DNA of 64,000 nucleotides from CAXQUZ01 sp942491145 (GTDB taxonomy: Bacteria > Myxococcota_A > UBA796 > UBA2385). Where the stretch lies: assembly GCA_942491145.1 (NCBI GenBank), contig CALOBC010000001.1:372001-436000 (forward strand), in the 5' to 3' direction. Position 1 is the first letter of the stretch; every line of letters starts with the position of its first letter. Positions 26,398 to 34,279 of this stretch are shown one piece after another. The position numbers were made by a program, and so were the translations under genes. Under the pieces are notes generated by a model. The model did not search any database and had not been told where the DNA came from. It saw nothing but the letters and a program-made list of their open reading frames with translations.

Positions 26398-26520
26398 GTG
26401 TGTAGCTGCACCCCAGGGGCCACGACAGACTGGCCAACTCGGACGCCGACGGACGGTTCACGCCACGGCGAGACACCGTCCCCCACGACTCGATGAACCC
26501 AAGATGACTCAGGAGAGACC

Positions 26521-27465
26521 ATGCTGCGCATCACCGCTGAGGAGGAACGGGACCTTGCCCGCCGAATCCGGACCGCCGAGCGAGAAGCACGGGGCGCCAT
26601 CGCCGGGATCGATGAAGCGGAGGAGATCCTGCGGCAGCGTCCAACCCGGACCGAGCGCACCCGCGCAGGCGCCGTGGACCGACTGATCGCAGCAGTGGAA
26701 GCGTGTGGCGAGGCCGCCAAGCGTGACCCAGAGCTGGTCCCCGAGGTCCGCCAGGCCCGCCGCCAGCTCGCCGAAGCCGAGTCCCTCCGTTGGGAGTTGG
26801 CGATGTCGGCCATCCGCATCGCCCGCGGTGAAGCCCGCAAGCTGGCGTGCTCCCTGATGAGCGAAGAAGACCTCGTGCAGGAAGGCTACATCGGCCTGCT
26901 GCGCGCCGCGAAGCGCTTCGACCCCGACCGCGGGATCCGCTTCTCGACCTACGCGCGCTGGTGGGTTCGGGCCCAGATGACCCGTGCCCTTGAGACCACG
27001 GGCCGGATGGTCCGTCTGCCAGGTGGCGCGGTCGAGCAGATCCGCAACCTCCAGCAAGCTGCCGAGCGGCTGGACCGTCAGGGCGACGACTGGACGCTGG
27101 ACGACCTTGCCGCAGAGGTTGGCATCGAGCGGGCCCGTGCCCACCTGCTCCTGTCCCAGGGTGGTGTGGTGTCCATCGACCAGCAGGACGATGACGGCTT
27201 GTGTGTGGGAGATCGCCTGCACAGCCATGGCCGCAACGTGGACCCCTCCATCAACGCCATTCGGCTGCAGTCGATGGAGCTCGTGAAGGGCGCATTCGGC
27301 GAGGTCCTGGACGAGCGGGAGCGCTACATCCTGCTCAACCACTACGGACTCAACGGCAAGGACGCGCGCACGATGGCCGACATCGGCAAGTCGATGGGCC
27401 TGTCCCGGGAGCGGGTCCGCCAGATCGAGGTGGGCGCCTTGTCCCGCCTCCGCCAGACCATCTGA
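26521..27465 (+). CDS. Sigma70-family RNA polymerase sigma factor (RpoD/RpoH-like, group 2/3)
   Basis: 314 aa; AGGAGA precedes the ATG. Region 2 is clear: EEDLVQEGYIGLLRAAKRFD, then RFSTYARWWVRAQMTRAL, the -10 recognition and melting part. Region 3 follows with WTLDDLAAEVGIERAR. Region 4.2 is RTMADIGKSMGLSRERVRQIEV. The N-terminal 90 residues are charged helices without region 1.1, as in alternative sigma factors. Its promoter appears to be sigma54-dependent, so it may relay a signal sensed by the divergent PAS activator. Regulon unknown. Confidence 0.92.
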   Translation: MLRITAEEERDLARRIRTAEREARGAIAGIDEAEEILRQRPTRTERTRAGAVDRLIAAVEACGEAAKRDPELVPEVRQARRQLAEAESLRWELAMSAIRIARGEARKLACSLMSEEDLVQEGYIGLLRAAKRFDPDRGIRFSTYARWWVRAQMTRALETTGRMVRLPGGAVEQIRNLQQAAERLDRQGDDWTLDDLAAEVGIERARAHLLLSQGGVVSIDQQDDDGLCVGDRLHSHGRNVDPSINAIRLQSMELVKGAFGEVLDERERYILLNHYGLNGKDARTMADIGKSMGLSRERVRQIEVGALSRLRQTI

Positions 27466-27494
27466 GCGCACGCCACCGCACGCTTCCTGCCTGC

Positions 27495-27527
27495 AACGGC
27501 CGCTGCCCCTCCCCGGGCGCGGCCGTT
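27495..27527 (+). terminator. Hairpin terminator after the sigma-factor gene
   Basis: AACGGCCGC and GCGGCCGTT form a perfect 9-bp stem with a 15-base loop, 30 bp after the stop, followed by TTCTGCAATT. Confidence 0.6.
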
Positions 27528-27649
27528 CTGCAATTGGCCCACCGCACTCTCCGGGCCGGCCCTGAGCGCTGCAATCTGCAACTGACCAAAACCGCATATA
27601 GTGTGTACATGGTTCGAACGCGCTCTGGTCAGGTGCAAGATGCAACAAA

Positions 27650-27668
27650 GCCCGCCAGGACGGCGGGC
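27650..27668 (-). terminator. Hairpin terminator for the leftward lipoprotein gene
   Basis: GCCCGCC, AGGAC, GGCGGGC. Read on the minus strand it is followed by TTTGTTGC. It lies about 47 bp beyond the stop of the gene at 27715. Confidence 0.65.
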
Positions 27669-27714
27669 TTCGTGGGGCAGAGCGCTGTGCAGCGGGGCTT
27701 CGAGGCCCCCGCCT

Positions 27715-28386
27715 TCAGTACTGAGCGGCGATGGACTCTTCGTTGATGACCGCGTGGTCGCCCACCGCAGCGATGCGGGCGAGCTGGACCCGCTTTGCAC
27801 CGATGGCCATCACGACGATGCCCTGGTCCGGAATCATCGAGCCAGCGGTCACCACCACCTCGCGGCCATCCGGCAGTCCGAGGATGGCCCGCGGCGGCTG
27901 GGTGTCCGGCATCGACGAGACGAGGCGCACCGGCCAAGTCGAGGCCTTGGCGGCCACAATCTCGACCGGACCTGCGGGTGCAGGCTTCGTCGCGGCAGTG
28001 GCGGCCGGAGCAGCAGGAGCATCGACCCCAGCGTCGACAGCCGTGGGCGCCGCCACCTGGGGCTCGGACACGGCGGGCACACCGACCGGGGGCGCCGGAG
28101 CGGTTGCGTTCTCGGCCGCCGCGATCGCCTGGGCACGCTCGGTCCGCGACTTCTTGGCGTTCTCGGCCAATTCTTCGCTTGTGAGCACCAATTGGGGCTG
28201 ATCAGCCGGGGGAAAGGCCTGATCGGGAGCGGTGGCAGGCGCAGCGGTCCCTGGGGTCGCAGCCACGCTGGATCCGGCTGACTTGAGGGGATTGCCAGGC
28301 TCGGCCATCTGCTGGCATGCCGTGGCCCCAAGCAGGAGGGCCGCAAGGCAACCATGAACCAGAATCGAGGGCGGTCGGGCTAGCAT
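27715..28386 (-). CDS. Lipoprotein with C-terminal GspC/PilP-like domain
   Basis: 223 aa. The signal peptide ends at GATAC (lipobox). Then comes an Ala/Pro/Thr-rich linker with a charged helix (SEELAENAKKSRTERAQ). The last 60 residues (AILGLPDGREVVVTAG, QGIVVMAIGAKRVQLARI) resemble the small beta domain of GspC/PilP pilus and secretion proteins. This assignment is by pattern only, and no other secretion genes lie nearby. Divergent from the RNA methyltransferase gene. Confidence 0.65.
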   Translation of the reverse strand: MLARPPSILVHGCLAALLLGATACQQMAEPGNPLKSAGSSVAATPGTAAPATAPDQAFPPADQPQLVLTSEELAENAKKSRTERAQAIAAAENATAPAPPVGVPAVSEPQVAAPTAVDAGVDAPAAPAATAATKPAPAGPVEIVAAKASTWPVRLVSSMPDTQPPRAILGLPDGREVVVTAGSMIPDQGIVVMAIGAKRVQLARIAAVGDHAVINEESIAAQY

Positions 28387-28479
28387 CTTCGGAGACTCCG
28401 CAAGCTGGGGCCCAGCAGCATAACCGAACCCAGTCCCCAGCGGCGGACCCGGTTCCGACCCCAGCCCCCCGAGACCACC

Positions 28480-29643
28480 ATGACCACCAGCACCACTATC
28501 TGTCCGGTTGCCACAGAGTGTGGCGGGTGCACGACCCTCGACCTCAGTCCTGCGGACCAGCGCGCGCAGCTCAAGGCGCAGGTCGAGCGCAGCACGGGCT
28601 TGAGCATCGACGAGGTGGTCCCCTCACCCGCTTCGCTCGGCTATCGGGCCCGTCTGCGGCTTCGGCCGACGGCCACTGGCGCCCTGGGACTGACCCGGCC
28701 TCGCTCCCACGACGTGGTCACCATCTCCCATTGCCCGGTGGCCCACCCGCTCATCAATGCCGTGCTGGCGAAGCTTCCTCCGATGCCGGGCTTCGACGGG
28801 ATCGAGCTGCGGACCGACGGCACCCGGGTGGTGCTGTGCGCATCCAGCCGCCCCAGCCATGGTCCGGCGAAGAAGACCCGGAAGTCTCGCCGGAGCAGCG
28901 GTCCCAAGCGCCCGAGCTACGATCAGCTCCGCACCCAGCTCGACGCGCTGGACCTCGACGCGGTGGGACTGGCCGGCGCAGCGATCGACGGTGCACGGGT
29001 CCAAGGTGACGTGCTGCTGAGCATTCCCAACGATGGTGACCTGAGCATTCGGGTGAGCCCAAACAGCTTCTTCCAGGTCAACCTCGCGATCAACACGGGC
29101 ATCGTGCAGCGAGTGCAGCGCTGGGTCCGCGCCATCAAGCCTGCCCGAGTCCTCGACTTGTACGCAGGCATCGGCAACCTGAGCTTGGGCCTCGCCGCGC
29201 AAGGCATCCCGCTCACCCTGGTGGAGTCCGCCCCCAGCGCGGGTGCCGACACCCGGTGGACCCTCAAAAACAGTCCAGTCTTGAGGGGAGCGGCCGAGGT
29301 GGAAGTGAAGACGGCCGACGCCGGCCGCTACGCCGCAGGGGACAGTTTCTTTGATGTGGCCCTGTTGGATCCACCCCGCGGTGGCGCGCCAGACCTCATC
29401 CCGCACCTCTTGGTGACCCGCCCGAGGGCGCTGATCTACCTGTCCTGCAACCCCCGGGCACTCGGCCGAGATCTGGGGGCCCTGCGCGATCAGCCTTGGT
29501 CCGTCGCCCAGACCGTGCTGTTCGAAATGTTCCCCAACACCGGCCATGCCGAGGTACTCACCCTCATCCTTCGAGACGATCTTCAGGCTGACGCCGACGC
29601 CATCCTTGGCGAGTTCACTGGCTCGCAAAGAGCGAGCCCATGA
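28480..29643 (+). CDS. RlmD/TrmA-family (uracil-C5) RNA methyltransferase
   Basis: 387 aa. The N-terminus has CPVATECGGC plus a later SHCPV, consistent with the 4Fe-4S site of RlmD-type enzymes. The SAM motif is LDLYAGIGNLSL, the active-site regions are LLDPPRGGAP and SCNP (catalytic Cys), and QVNLAINTGI precedes the Rossmann core. The TRAM domain seen in many RlmD proteins is missing. A Lys/Arg-rich insertion lies near 125-150. Predicted to methylate a uridine of 23S rRNA or tRNA; which one is not resolved. Confidence 0.88.
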   Translation: MTTSTTICPVATECGGCTTLDLSPADQRAQLKAQVERSTGLSIDEVVPSPASLGYRARLRLRPTATGALGLTRPRSHDVVTISHCPVAHPLINAVLAKLPPMPGFDGIELRTDGTRVVLCASSRPSHGPAKKTRKSRRSSGPKRPSYDQLRTQLDALDLDAVGLAGAAIDGARVQGDVLLSIPNDGDLSIRVSPNSFFQVNLAINTGIVQRVQRWVRAIKPARVLDLYAGIGNLSLGLAAQGIPLTLVESAPSAGADTRWTLKNSPVLRGAAEVEVKTADAGRYAAGDSFFDVALLDPPRGGAPDLIPHLLVTRPRALIYLSCNPRALGRDLGALRDQPWSVAQTVLFEMFPNTGHAEVLTLILRDDLQADADAILGEFTGSQRASP

Positions 29644-30470
29644 ACCAGCGCGTTCTTGGCGGGGGCACGCTCCCGCGCCGCGCCCCAAAGGGCGGTTCCC
29701 CACGTCATTCTCGCACCGAGGCTGCCGCCGTCCGGTCGGGGACCGAAGGGGTTCTGCACTTCGGATGCGCCGAACTAGCCCTTCCCGACCGGCCGGGCCC
29801 CACTGCCCTGGTGGCGCCTCCGCAGGCTTGGTTTGGAAAGCCGGTGAAAGTGCGCAGTCCCGATGACCGAGGCACATTGACAGCAGCCCCGCAAGCCCCA
29901 CCCGCGAGAAATCCAGTGCACGAAACCGAAGCCAACATCGTGGCCCACCCCAATGCTCCCGGGCATGCGGAGCTGGTCATGCTGGCAGACCCGGTGACCG
30001 CGCTGCAAAACCGAGCGCTTGCCGCCTACGATGAGCGCTTGGTGCGCCATCGCGACGCCATTCGCAACGAAGCGGTCGAGTCGATTGGCCGGGTGCCTTG
30101 GTGGCGCTTGGTCACCTCAGGCTGCACCCCCCCGGTGGGCATCTTGGTGATCCAGCCCATGATCTTCGCGGCCACCCACCTTCTGCGGGCCCACATCGAA
30201 GACCTGGCCACGACGATCGGCAAGGACGCCCGCCGCCGCGACCGGTTCCGCCGTCTCGCCACCGAGCGCTGGCTGACCCCCATCCAGGTTCCGGCTGAAG
30301 CCCGGCGAGTCCAGATCACCCGCGTGTGGAACGAACCGGCCCCGATGTGGATCCGCCGGTTTGAGGCTGAGCTGCGAGCATCCGTCGATGCCCTGCATCG
30401 GGATCACTTCCGTCCCGAATTTGAGGCCCGCCTCGAAGCCATCGAAGACACCGCCACTGAGCTGCTCTGA
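29640..30470 (+). CDS. Hypothetical protein, start overlapping the methyltransferase stop
   Basis: 276 aa if translated from the ATG at 29640, which overlaps the previous TGA (ATGA). The first 90 residues are Arg/Pro/Gly-rich and may not be coding; a GTG at 29916 would start the better-looking part. That part has one hydrophobic stretch (PPVGILVIQPMIFAATHLL, about residues 162-180 of the long form) and charged helices (RRRDRFRRLATERW). No family was recognised. Possibly a membrane-associated protein. Confidence 0.55.
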   Translation: MNQRVLGGGTLPRRAPKGGSPRHSRTEAAAVRSGTEGVLHFGCAELALPDRPGPTALVAPPQAWFGKPVKVRSPDDRGTLTAAPQAPPARNPVHETEANIVAHPNAPGHAELVMLADPVTALQNRALAAYDERLVRHRDAIRNEAVESIGRVPWWRLVTSGCTPPVGILVIQPMIFAATHLLRAHIEDLATTIGKDARRRDRFRRLATERWLTPIQVPAEARRVQITRVWNEPAPMWIRRFEAELRASVDALHRDHFRPEFEARLEAIEDTATELL

Positions 30471-30594
30471 GCCCACTCGCCCCCGCCTGAAGCCACGAAG
30501 TGCTTGAAGCGCAGCCACCGCCTCTGACAGCATCCACGCTGCCCACTGGCGCTCCCCCTGACCCGATGCCCGCAATGACCGACCACCTGGAGAC

Positions 30595-31584
30595 ATGTCC
30601 GCCGCCCCAAGGCGTCTGAATTTTGTCCCCGACTTGGGGACCTCAGGATCGACATCCTCCAAGTCTTGTCAGGTCAATCCGTCCCCTCATGAACGGCCGA
30701 GGGTTGTCTCCGCTCGCCGCACCGTGCAACAGACTCGGTCCACCTCCCCCGTGAACGTGGTGGTGGCGGCCATTCTGGGCTTGCTCGTGGCCCTCAGTCC
30801 CCGGGTGGGACAGCGGACTGCCGCCTCTCCCACCAGCCTTCCGGCGACCCTGGTGCACACGCTGGTGGCCTCGACGACCCCCGTGCCCGCTGTGCCCCCC
30901 ACCGACGACGCCGTCCAGCTCGGTGCCCGCCGCCTGGCCATCCGCAGTGTCGCCCGCCTGCGCAGCGCCCCCGACGCCGCCTCAGAGCTCGCGCACGGGC
31001 GCTACCTCTACGTGCACGCGGTTGACCCAGACCTCCAAGAACTGGGTCTGCAGGTCATTGTCGAGCACGCCGCCGCCGGCTGGCCCCAGGGCTTTCGGGG
31101 CCGCTTCCTGTCAGGGCTGACCGAGTCCGTCATCCGGTCCGCGCGGGAGCACCGGGTGCTGCCCTCCGTGACCCTCGCCCAAGCCATCCTCGAGAGTGGT
31201 TGGGGACGCTCCGGGCTCGCGGCCAACCACCACAACCTGTTCGGTGTGAAGGCCGGTGCATCCGACTCCCGCGTGCGCCTCGACACCCGTGAGCACTCCC
31301 GCGGCCGCCTGCGCCCCAGCCGCCGGTCCTTCCGCCGGTACGACAGCCACGCTGAGTCCATCGCCCACCATGCGCGGCTTCTCGGCGAGGACCGTCGCTA
31401 CCGCAGGGCCCGTGCCCACTGGACCGACTGGCGCGAGTTCCTCACGGCCATCGCACCGCGATATGCCAGCAGCCCCACCTACGTGGACGCCGTCGCCGAG
31501 ATCGTCGAGCTGTACGATCTGGACCGCTGGGACGCGCTCATCGTGGACGCGGCCCGCGAAGACGACGCGCGCGCCCGAAGCTGA
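30595..31584 (+). CDS. Glucosaminidase (GH73/FlgJ-like) cell-wall hydrolase
   Basis: 329 aa, start uncertain. A hydrophobic stretch near residues 50-66 (VNVVVAAILGLLVALSP) could be a signal anchor or the true signal peptide after a later start. The catalytic domain (about 180-310) contains VTLAQAILESGWGRSGLA with the expected acid Glu, NLFGVKAG and a YDSHAESIAHHARLL helix, as in bacterial N-acetylglucosaminidases that cut the peptidoglycan glycan chain. Confidence 0.85.
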   Translation: MSAAPRRLNFVPDLGTSGSTSSKSCQVNPSPHERPRVVSARRTVQQTRSTSPVNVVVAAILGLLVALSPRVGQRTAASPTSLPATLVHTLVASTTPVPAVPPTDDAVQLGARRLAIRSVARLRSAPDAASELAHGRYLYVHAVDPDLQELGLQVIVEHAAAGWPQGFRGRFLSGLTESVIRSAREHRVLPSVTLAQAILESGWGRSGLAANHHNLFGVKAGASDSRVRLDTREHSRGRLRPSRRSFRRYDSHAESIAHHARLLGEDRRYRRARAHWTDWREFLTAIAPRYASSPTYVDAVAEIVELYDLDRWDALIVDAAREDDARARS

Positions 31585-31590
31585 GTCGCT

Positions 31591-32307
31591 GTGTCTGATC
31601 CCACCGGGTCCCTCCCCCACGTGCCCCCACCCACCCGGGCTGGCCTCCGCGCATTTGAGGTTCGATCGGGTCAGCCGGCTGCAGTGGGCGCCATCTACCG
31701 CGCCCTGGGCCCGCTCCGGGGCACTCGCCTGTTGCTGGCCTTCGCCTTCCGCCAAGCGGTCACCGATCCGCTGAGTGGCCTGCCCGACGCCGATCCCAAC
31801 GACATCGAAGAGTGGATGGCCCGGCGCCAGTTCGCCCCGGTGGTGCTGCTCGACGACGCACTGCGCATCGACATGGGCATGTCCATCGAAGACGCCGTCG
31901 TGGTGCTGCGCGAGGTGGTCGGCGCCACGGGAGCAAAGTTCCTCGGCAGCTTGTTTCCGGACCTCGACCCGGCGGTCTGGGCCGCGTCTCCGCCCGCCGC
32001 TCGGGAGACGCTGGTCCGTCGCACCTTCCGTCGCTTCGGCAACATCGTCGACGCCGACGTGCACCTCGGTGACCGCGAGGTGGGCTTTGATGTGTTGCAG
32101 TGCCGCTTCGCTGACTACTGCCGCCAGGTGGACCGCCTCCACTTGGCCCCCCTGTTCTGCCACGCCGACGCGGTGTTCTTTGAGGACCCGAACAACCCCT
32201 ATTCGCTGACCCGCCCCGGCACCCTCGCGACCGGTGCCCCCCACTGTGCATTCCGACTGCGCTTCAAGAACGCGCCCGGCGACGAGACCGTGCCCGGAGA
32301 AGAGTAA
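31591..32307 (+). CDS. L-2-amino-thiazoline-4-carboxylate hydrolase-like protein
   Basis: 238 aa from the GTG at 31591, six bases after the glucosaminidase stop. The C-terminal region with PLFCHADAVFFED, LTRPGTLATGAPHCAFRLRF fits the ATC hydrolase (PF14196-type) family, whose members share the Cys-x-x-Asp and a final R-T-L-A-x-G-A-x-x-C-x-F-R pattern. The founding enzyme opens an aminothiazoline ring; most family members are uncharacterised. The true substrate here is unknown. Confidence 0.7.
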   Translation: MSDPTGSLPHVPPPTRAGLRAFEVRSGQPAAVGAIYRALGPLRGTRLLLAFAFRQAVTDPLSGLPDADPNDIEEWMARRQFAPVVLLDDALRIDMGMSIEDAVVVLREVVGATGAKFLGSLFPDLDPAVWAASPPAARETLVRRTFRRFGNIVDADVHLGDREVGFDVLQCRFADYCRQVDRLHLAPLFCHADAVFFEDPNNPYSLTRPGTLATGAPHCAFRLRFKNAPGDETVPGEE

Positions 32308-32317
32308 GGCGCGAACC

Positions 32318-34165
32318 CTACTGGTAGCCCCGGGCCTGCAGCTCGAACAAGCTCGCGTAGCGTGCGCCATCGCGCATGAGCTGCTCGTGGGTGCCTTGTT
32401 CTTTGATCCGGCCGCCCTCCAACACAATGATCTCATCGGCCATCCGCACGGTGCTGAATCGGTGGCTGATGAGGATGGCCAGCTTGTCTTCGGACAGGTC
32501 CCGCATCCGGGCAAAGATGTCGGCCTCGGCTTCGGCATCCATGGCACTGGTCGGCTCGTCCAACACCAAGATGTCGGCGTCTGAGCGCATGAATGCCCGA
32601 CTCAGCGCAATCTTCTGCCACTGCCCCCCGGACAGCTCCTGGCCCCCGCGGAACCACCGGCCCAGCTGGGTGTCCCACGACTGTGGCATGGCCTCGATGA
32701 AGTCCTTGGACATGCCCTTTTCCGCGGCCTCCGCACGGGCTTCTGCATCCTCGATGCGGTCAATGTCGCCGACACCCACGTTCTCACCGACCGTGAACTG
32801 GTAGCGCACGAAGTCCTGAAAGATGACCCCCACCCGCGCGCGCAATGCAGCGTCGTCCCACTCGCGCAGGTCCACACCGTCGAGCACAATGCGCCCCACC
32901 GTCGGCAGATACAGGCCGGTTAACAACTTAATCAATGTCGTCTTTCCACTTCCATTGTGGCCCACCAACGCAAGCTTGCGACCCGGGCAAAGGTGCAGGT
33001 CCACCCCTTGCAAGGCCCACTGACCCTCCGGTGCGCCAGGGTAGGCAAACCCCACATCCTCGAACCGCACCCCATCGCCGGGCACCGTTCCCACCAAGAC
33101 ACCCCCGGTGCGGTCCCGAACTGGGGTCTCCAGAAACGCATGGAGGTTGGAGAGATAGAGGTTGTCCTCGTACATGCCGCCGACATCGGACAAGATGGCC
33201 TGAAACGCTCCTTGGCCTTGCTTGAAGACCATCAAGTACATGGTCATCTCGCCCAATGTGATGGCCTTGGCGACCGCACTCATCGCAATCCACACATAGG
33301 CCCCATACAAGGCCACCGTTGACGCGAGCCCCAACAGGTAGCCCCAGAATCCGCGCCGCTTCACCAGCCCCGCTTCTTCATGAAACACCTTCTGGAAGAT
33401 GTCATCGTACCGGCCCACCAGCATCGGCCCCAAGCCCAACAGCTTGACTTCCTTCGCATAGTCTTCCCGACTGACCACCACTTCCAGGTAGTTCTGCATC
33501 CGCCGCTCCGGCGAGCGCCACGTGAACAAGCGAAAGCCCAAGTCGGCGAAGCGGGTCTCGACGAAGAACGCAGGCAGGGTGGACAAGGCCAGCACGAGCA
33601 CTGCGAGGGGACTGAACGCCAACAACAGCGCCCCATAGCTGACCAAGCTCAAGCCATTGCGCACCAAGCCAAAGCACTTGCGGACCAGCCCCAGCGGCCG
33701 AGTCGACGCACCACGGCGGGCTTGCACCATGCGGTCATAGGTTGCTGAGTCCTCAAACTGGGTCAGGTCGAGCTGGCGGGCCTTGTCGATGATCAACATG
33801 TTGACCCGGTGCCCCAGCAGCACCCGCAGCAAGCTCTGCACGGTCTGGTCGGCTCGCCGGATTCCCGCGAGAATGGCCACCAGCACGCCTTCCAGCCCCA
33901 CCCAGAGCAAGGCGAGGTCGCGGTCCGCCCGCACCCCCGTGTCGATGGCATGCAACACCGCGTCCACGATCTGTTTGCCCACCACCGCGACGGCGGCCGG
34001 GATCAATCCGGCCCCCACCGTGAGCACCACCAACGCAACAAACAGGCGCCGATCCGTCTGCCAGACCAGCCCAATCGCTTCGCGCACGTAGCGGAACACA
34101 TCGCGGGCGCTCCCCGATGGGGAGGACGTCGAAGCGGCGGGCGGGTGGTGGGAGGCGGGCATCAT
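32318..34165 (-). CDS. ABC exporter, fused membrane and ATPase domains
   Basis: 615 aa from the ATG at 34165, preceded by AGGGGGG. The transmembrane domain (about 25-330) has six predicted helices. The nucleotide-binding domain has Walker A GHNGSGKT, the signature LSGGQWQK, Walker B ILVLDEPTSAMD and the H-loop ISHRFSTV. One half transporter; it should homodimerise. Typical substrates are lipids, peptides or drugs. Lies 114 bp downstream of the kinase-GGDEF gene on the same strand and may share its transcript. Confidence 0.92.
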   Translation of the reverse strand: MMPASHHPPAASTSSPSGSARDVFRYVREAIGLVWQTDRRLFVALVVLTVGAGLIPAAVAVVGKQIVDAVLHAIDTGVRADRDLALLWVGLEGVLVAILAGIRRADQTVQSLLRVLLGHRVNMLIIDKARQLDLTQFEDSATYDRMVQARRGASTRPLGLVRKCFGLVRNGLSLVSYGALLLAFSPLAVLVLALSTLPAFFVETRFADLGFRLFTWRSPERRMQNYLEVVVSREDYAKEVKLLGLGPMLVGRYDDIFQKVFHEEAGLVKRRGFWGYLLGLASTVALYGAYVWIAMSAVAKAITLGEMTMYLMVFKQGQGAFQAILSDVGGMYEDNLYLSNLHAFLETPVRDRTGGVLVGTVPGDGVRFEDVGFAYPGAPEGQWALQGVDLHLCPGRKLALVGHNGSGKTTLIKLLTGLYLPTVGRIVLDGVDLREWDDAALRARVGVIFQDFVRYQFTVGENVGVGDIDRIEDAEARAEAAEKGMSKDFIEAMPQSWDTQLGRWFRGGQELSGGQWQKIALSRAFMRSDADILVLDEPTSAMDAEAEADIFARMRDLSEDKLAILISHRFSTVRMADEIIVLEGGRIKEQGTHEQLMRDGARYASLFELQARGYQ

Positions 34166-34279
34166 GCCGCCCCCTATGGGCACGCTTCGCGCCGTGCACA
34201 ACCACCAAGGCCTGCATGGGGCCATTCGCGCGCTGGATGCGGGCGGCCGAGGGGCGCAGCTGGCGCCGAGCCCACTGCC

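Noticed and set aside
29877..29910. TTGACA at 29877 as a -35 promoter box
   Set aside because: No -10-like hexamer 16-18 bases downstream (the region reads GC-rich).
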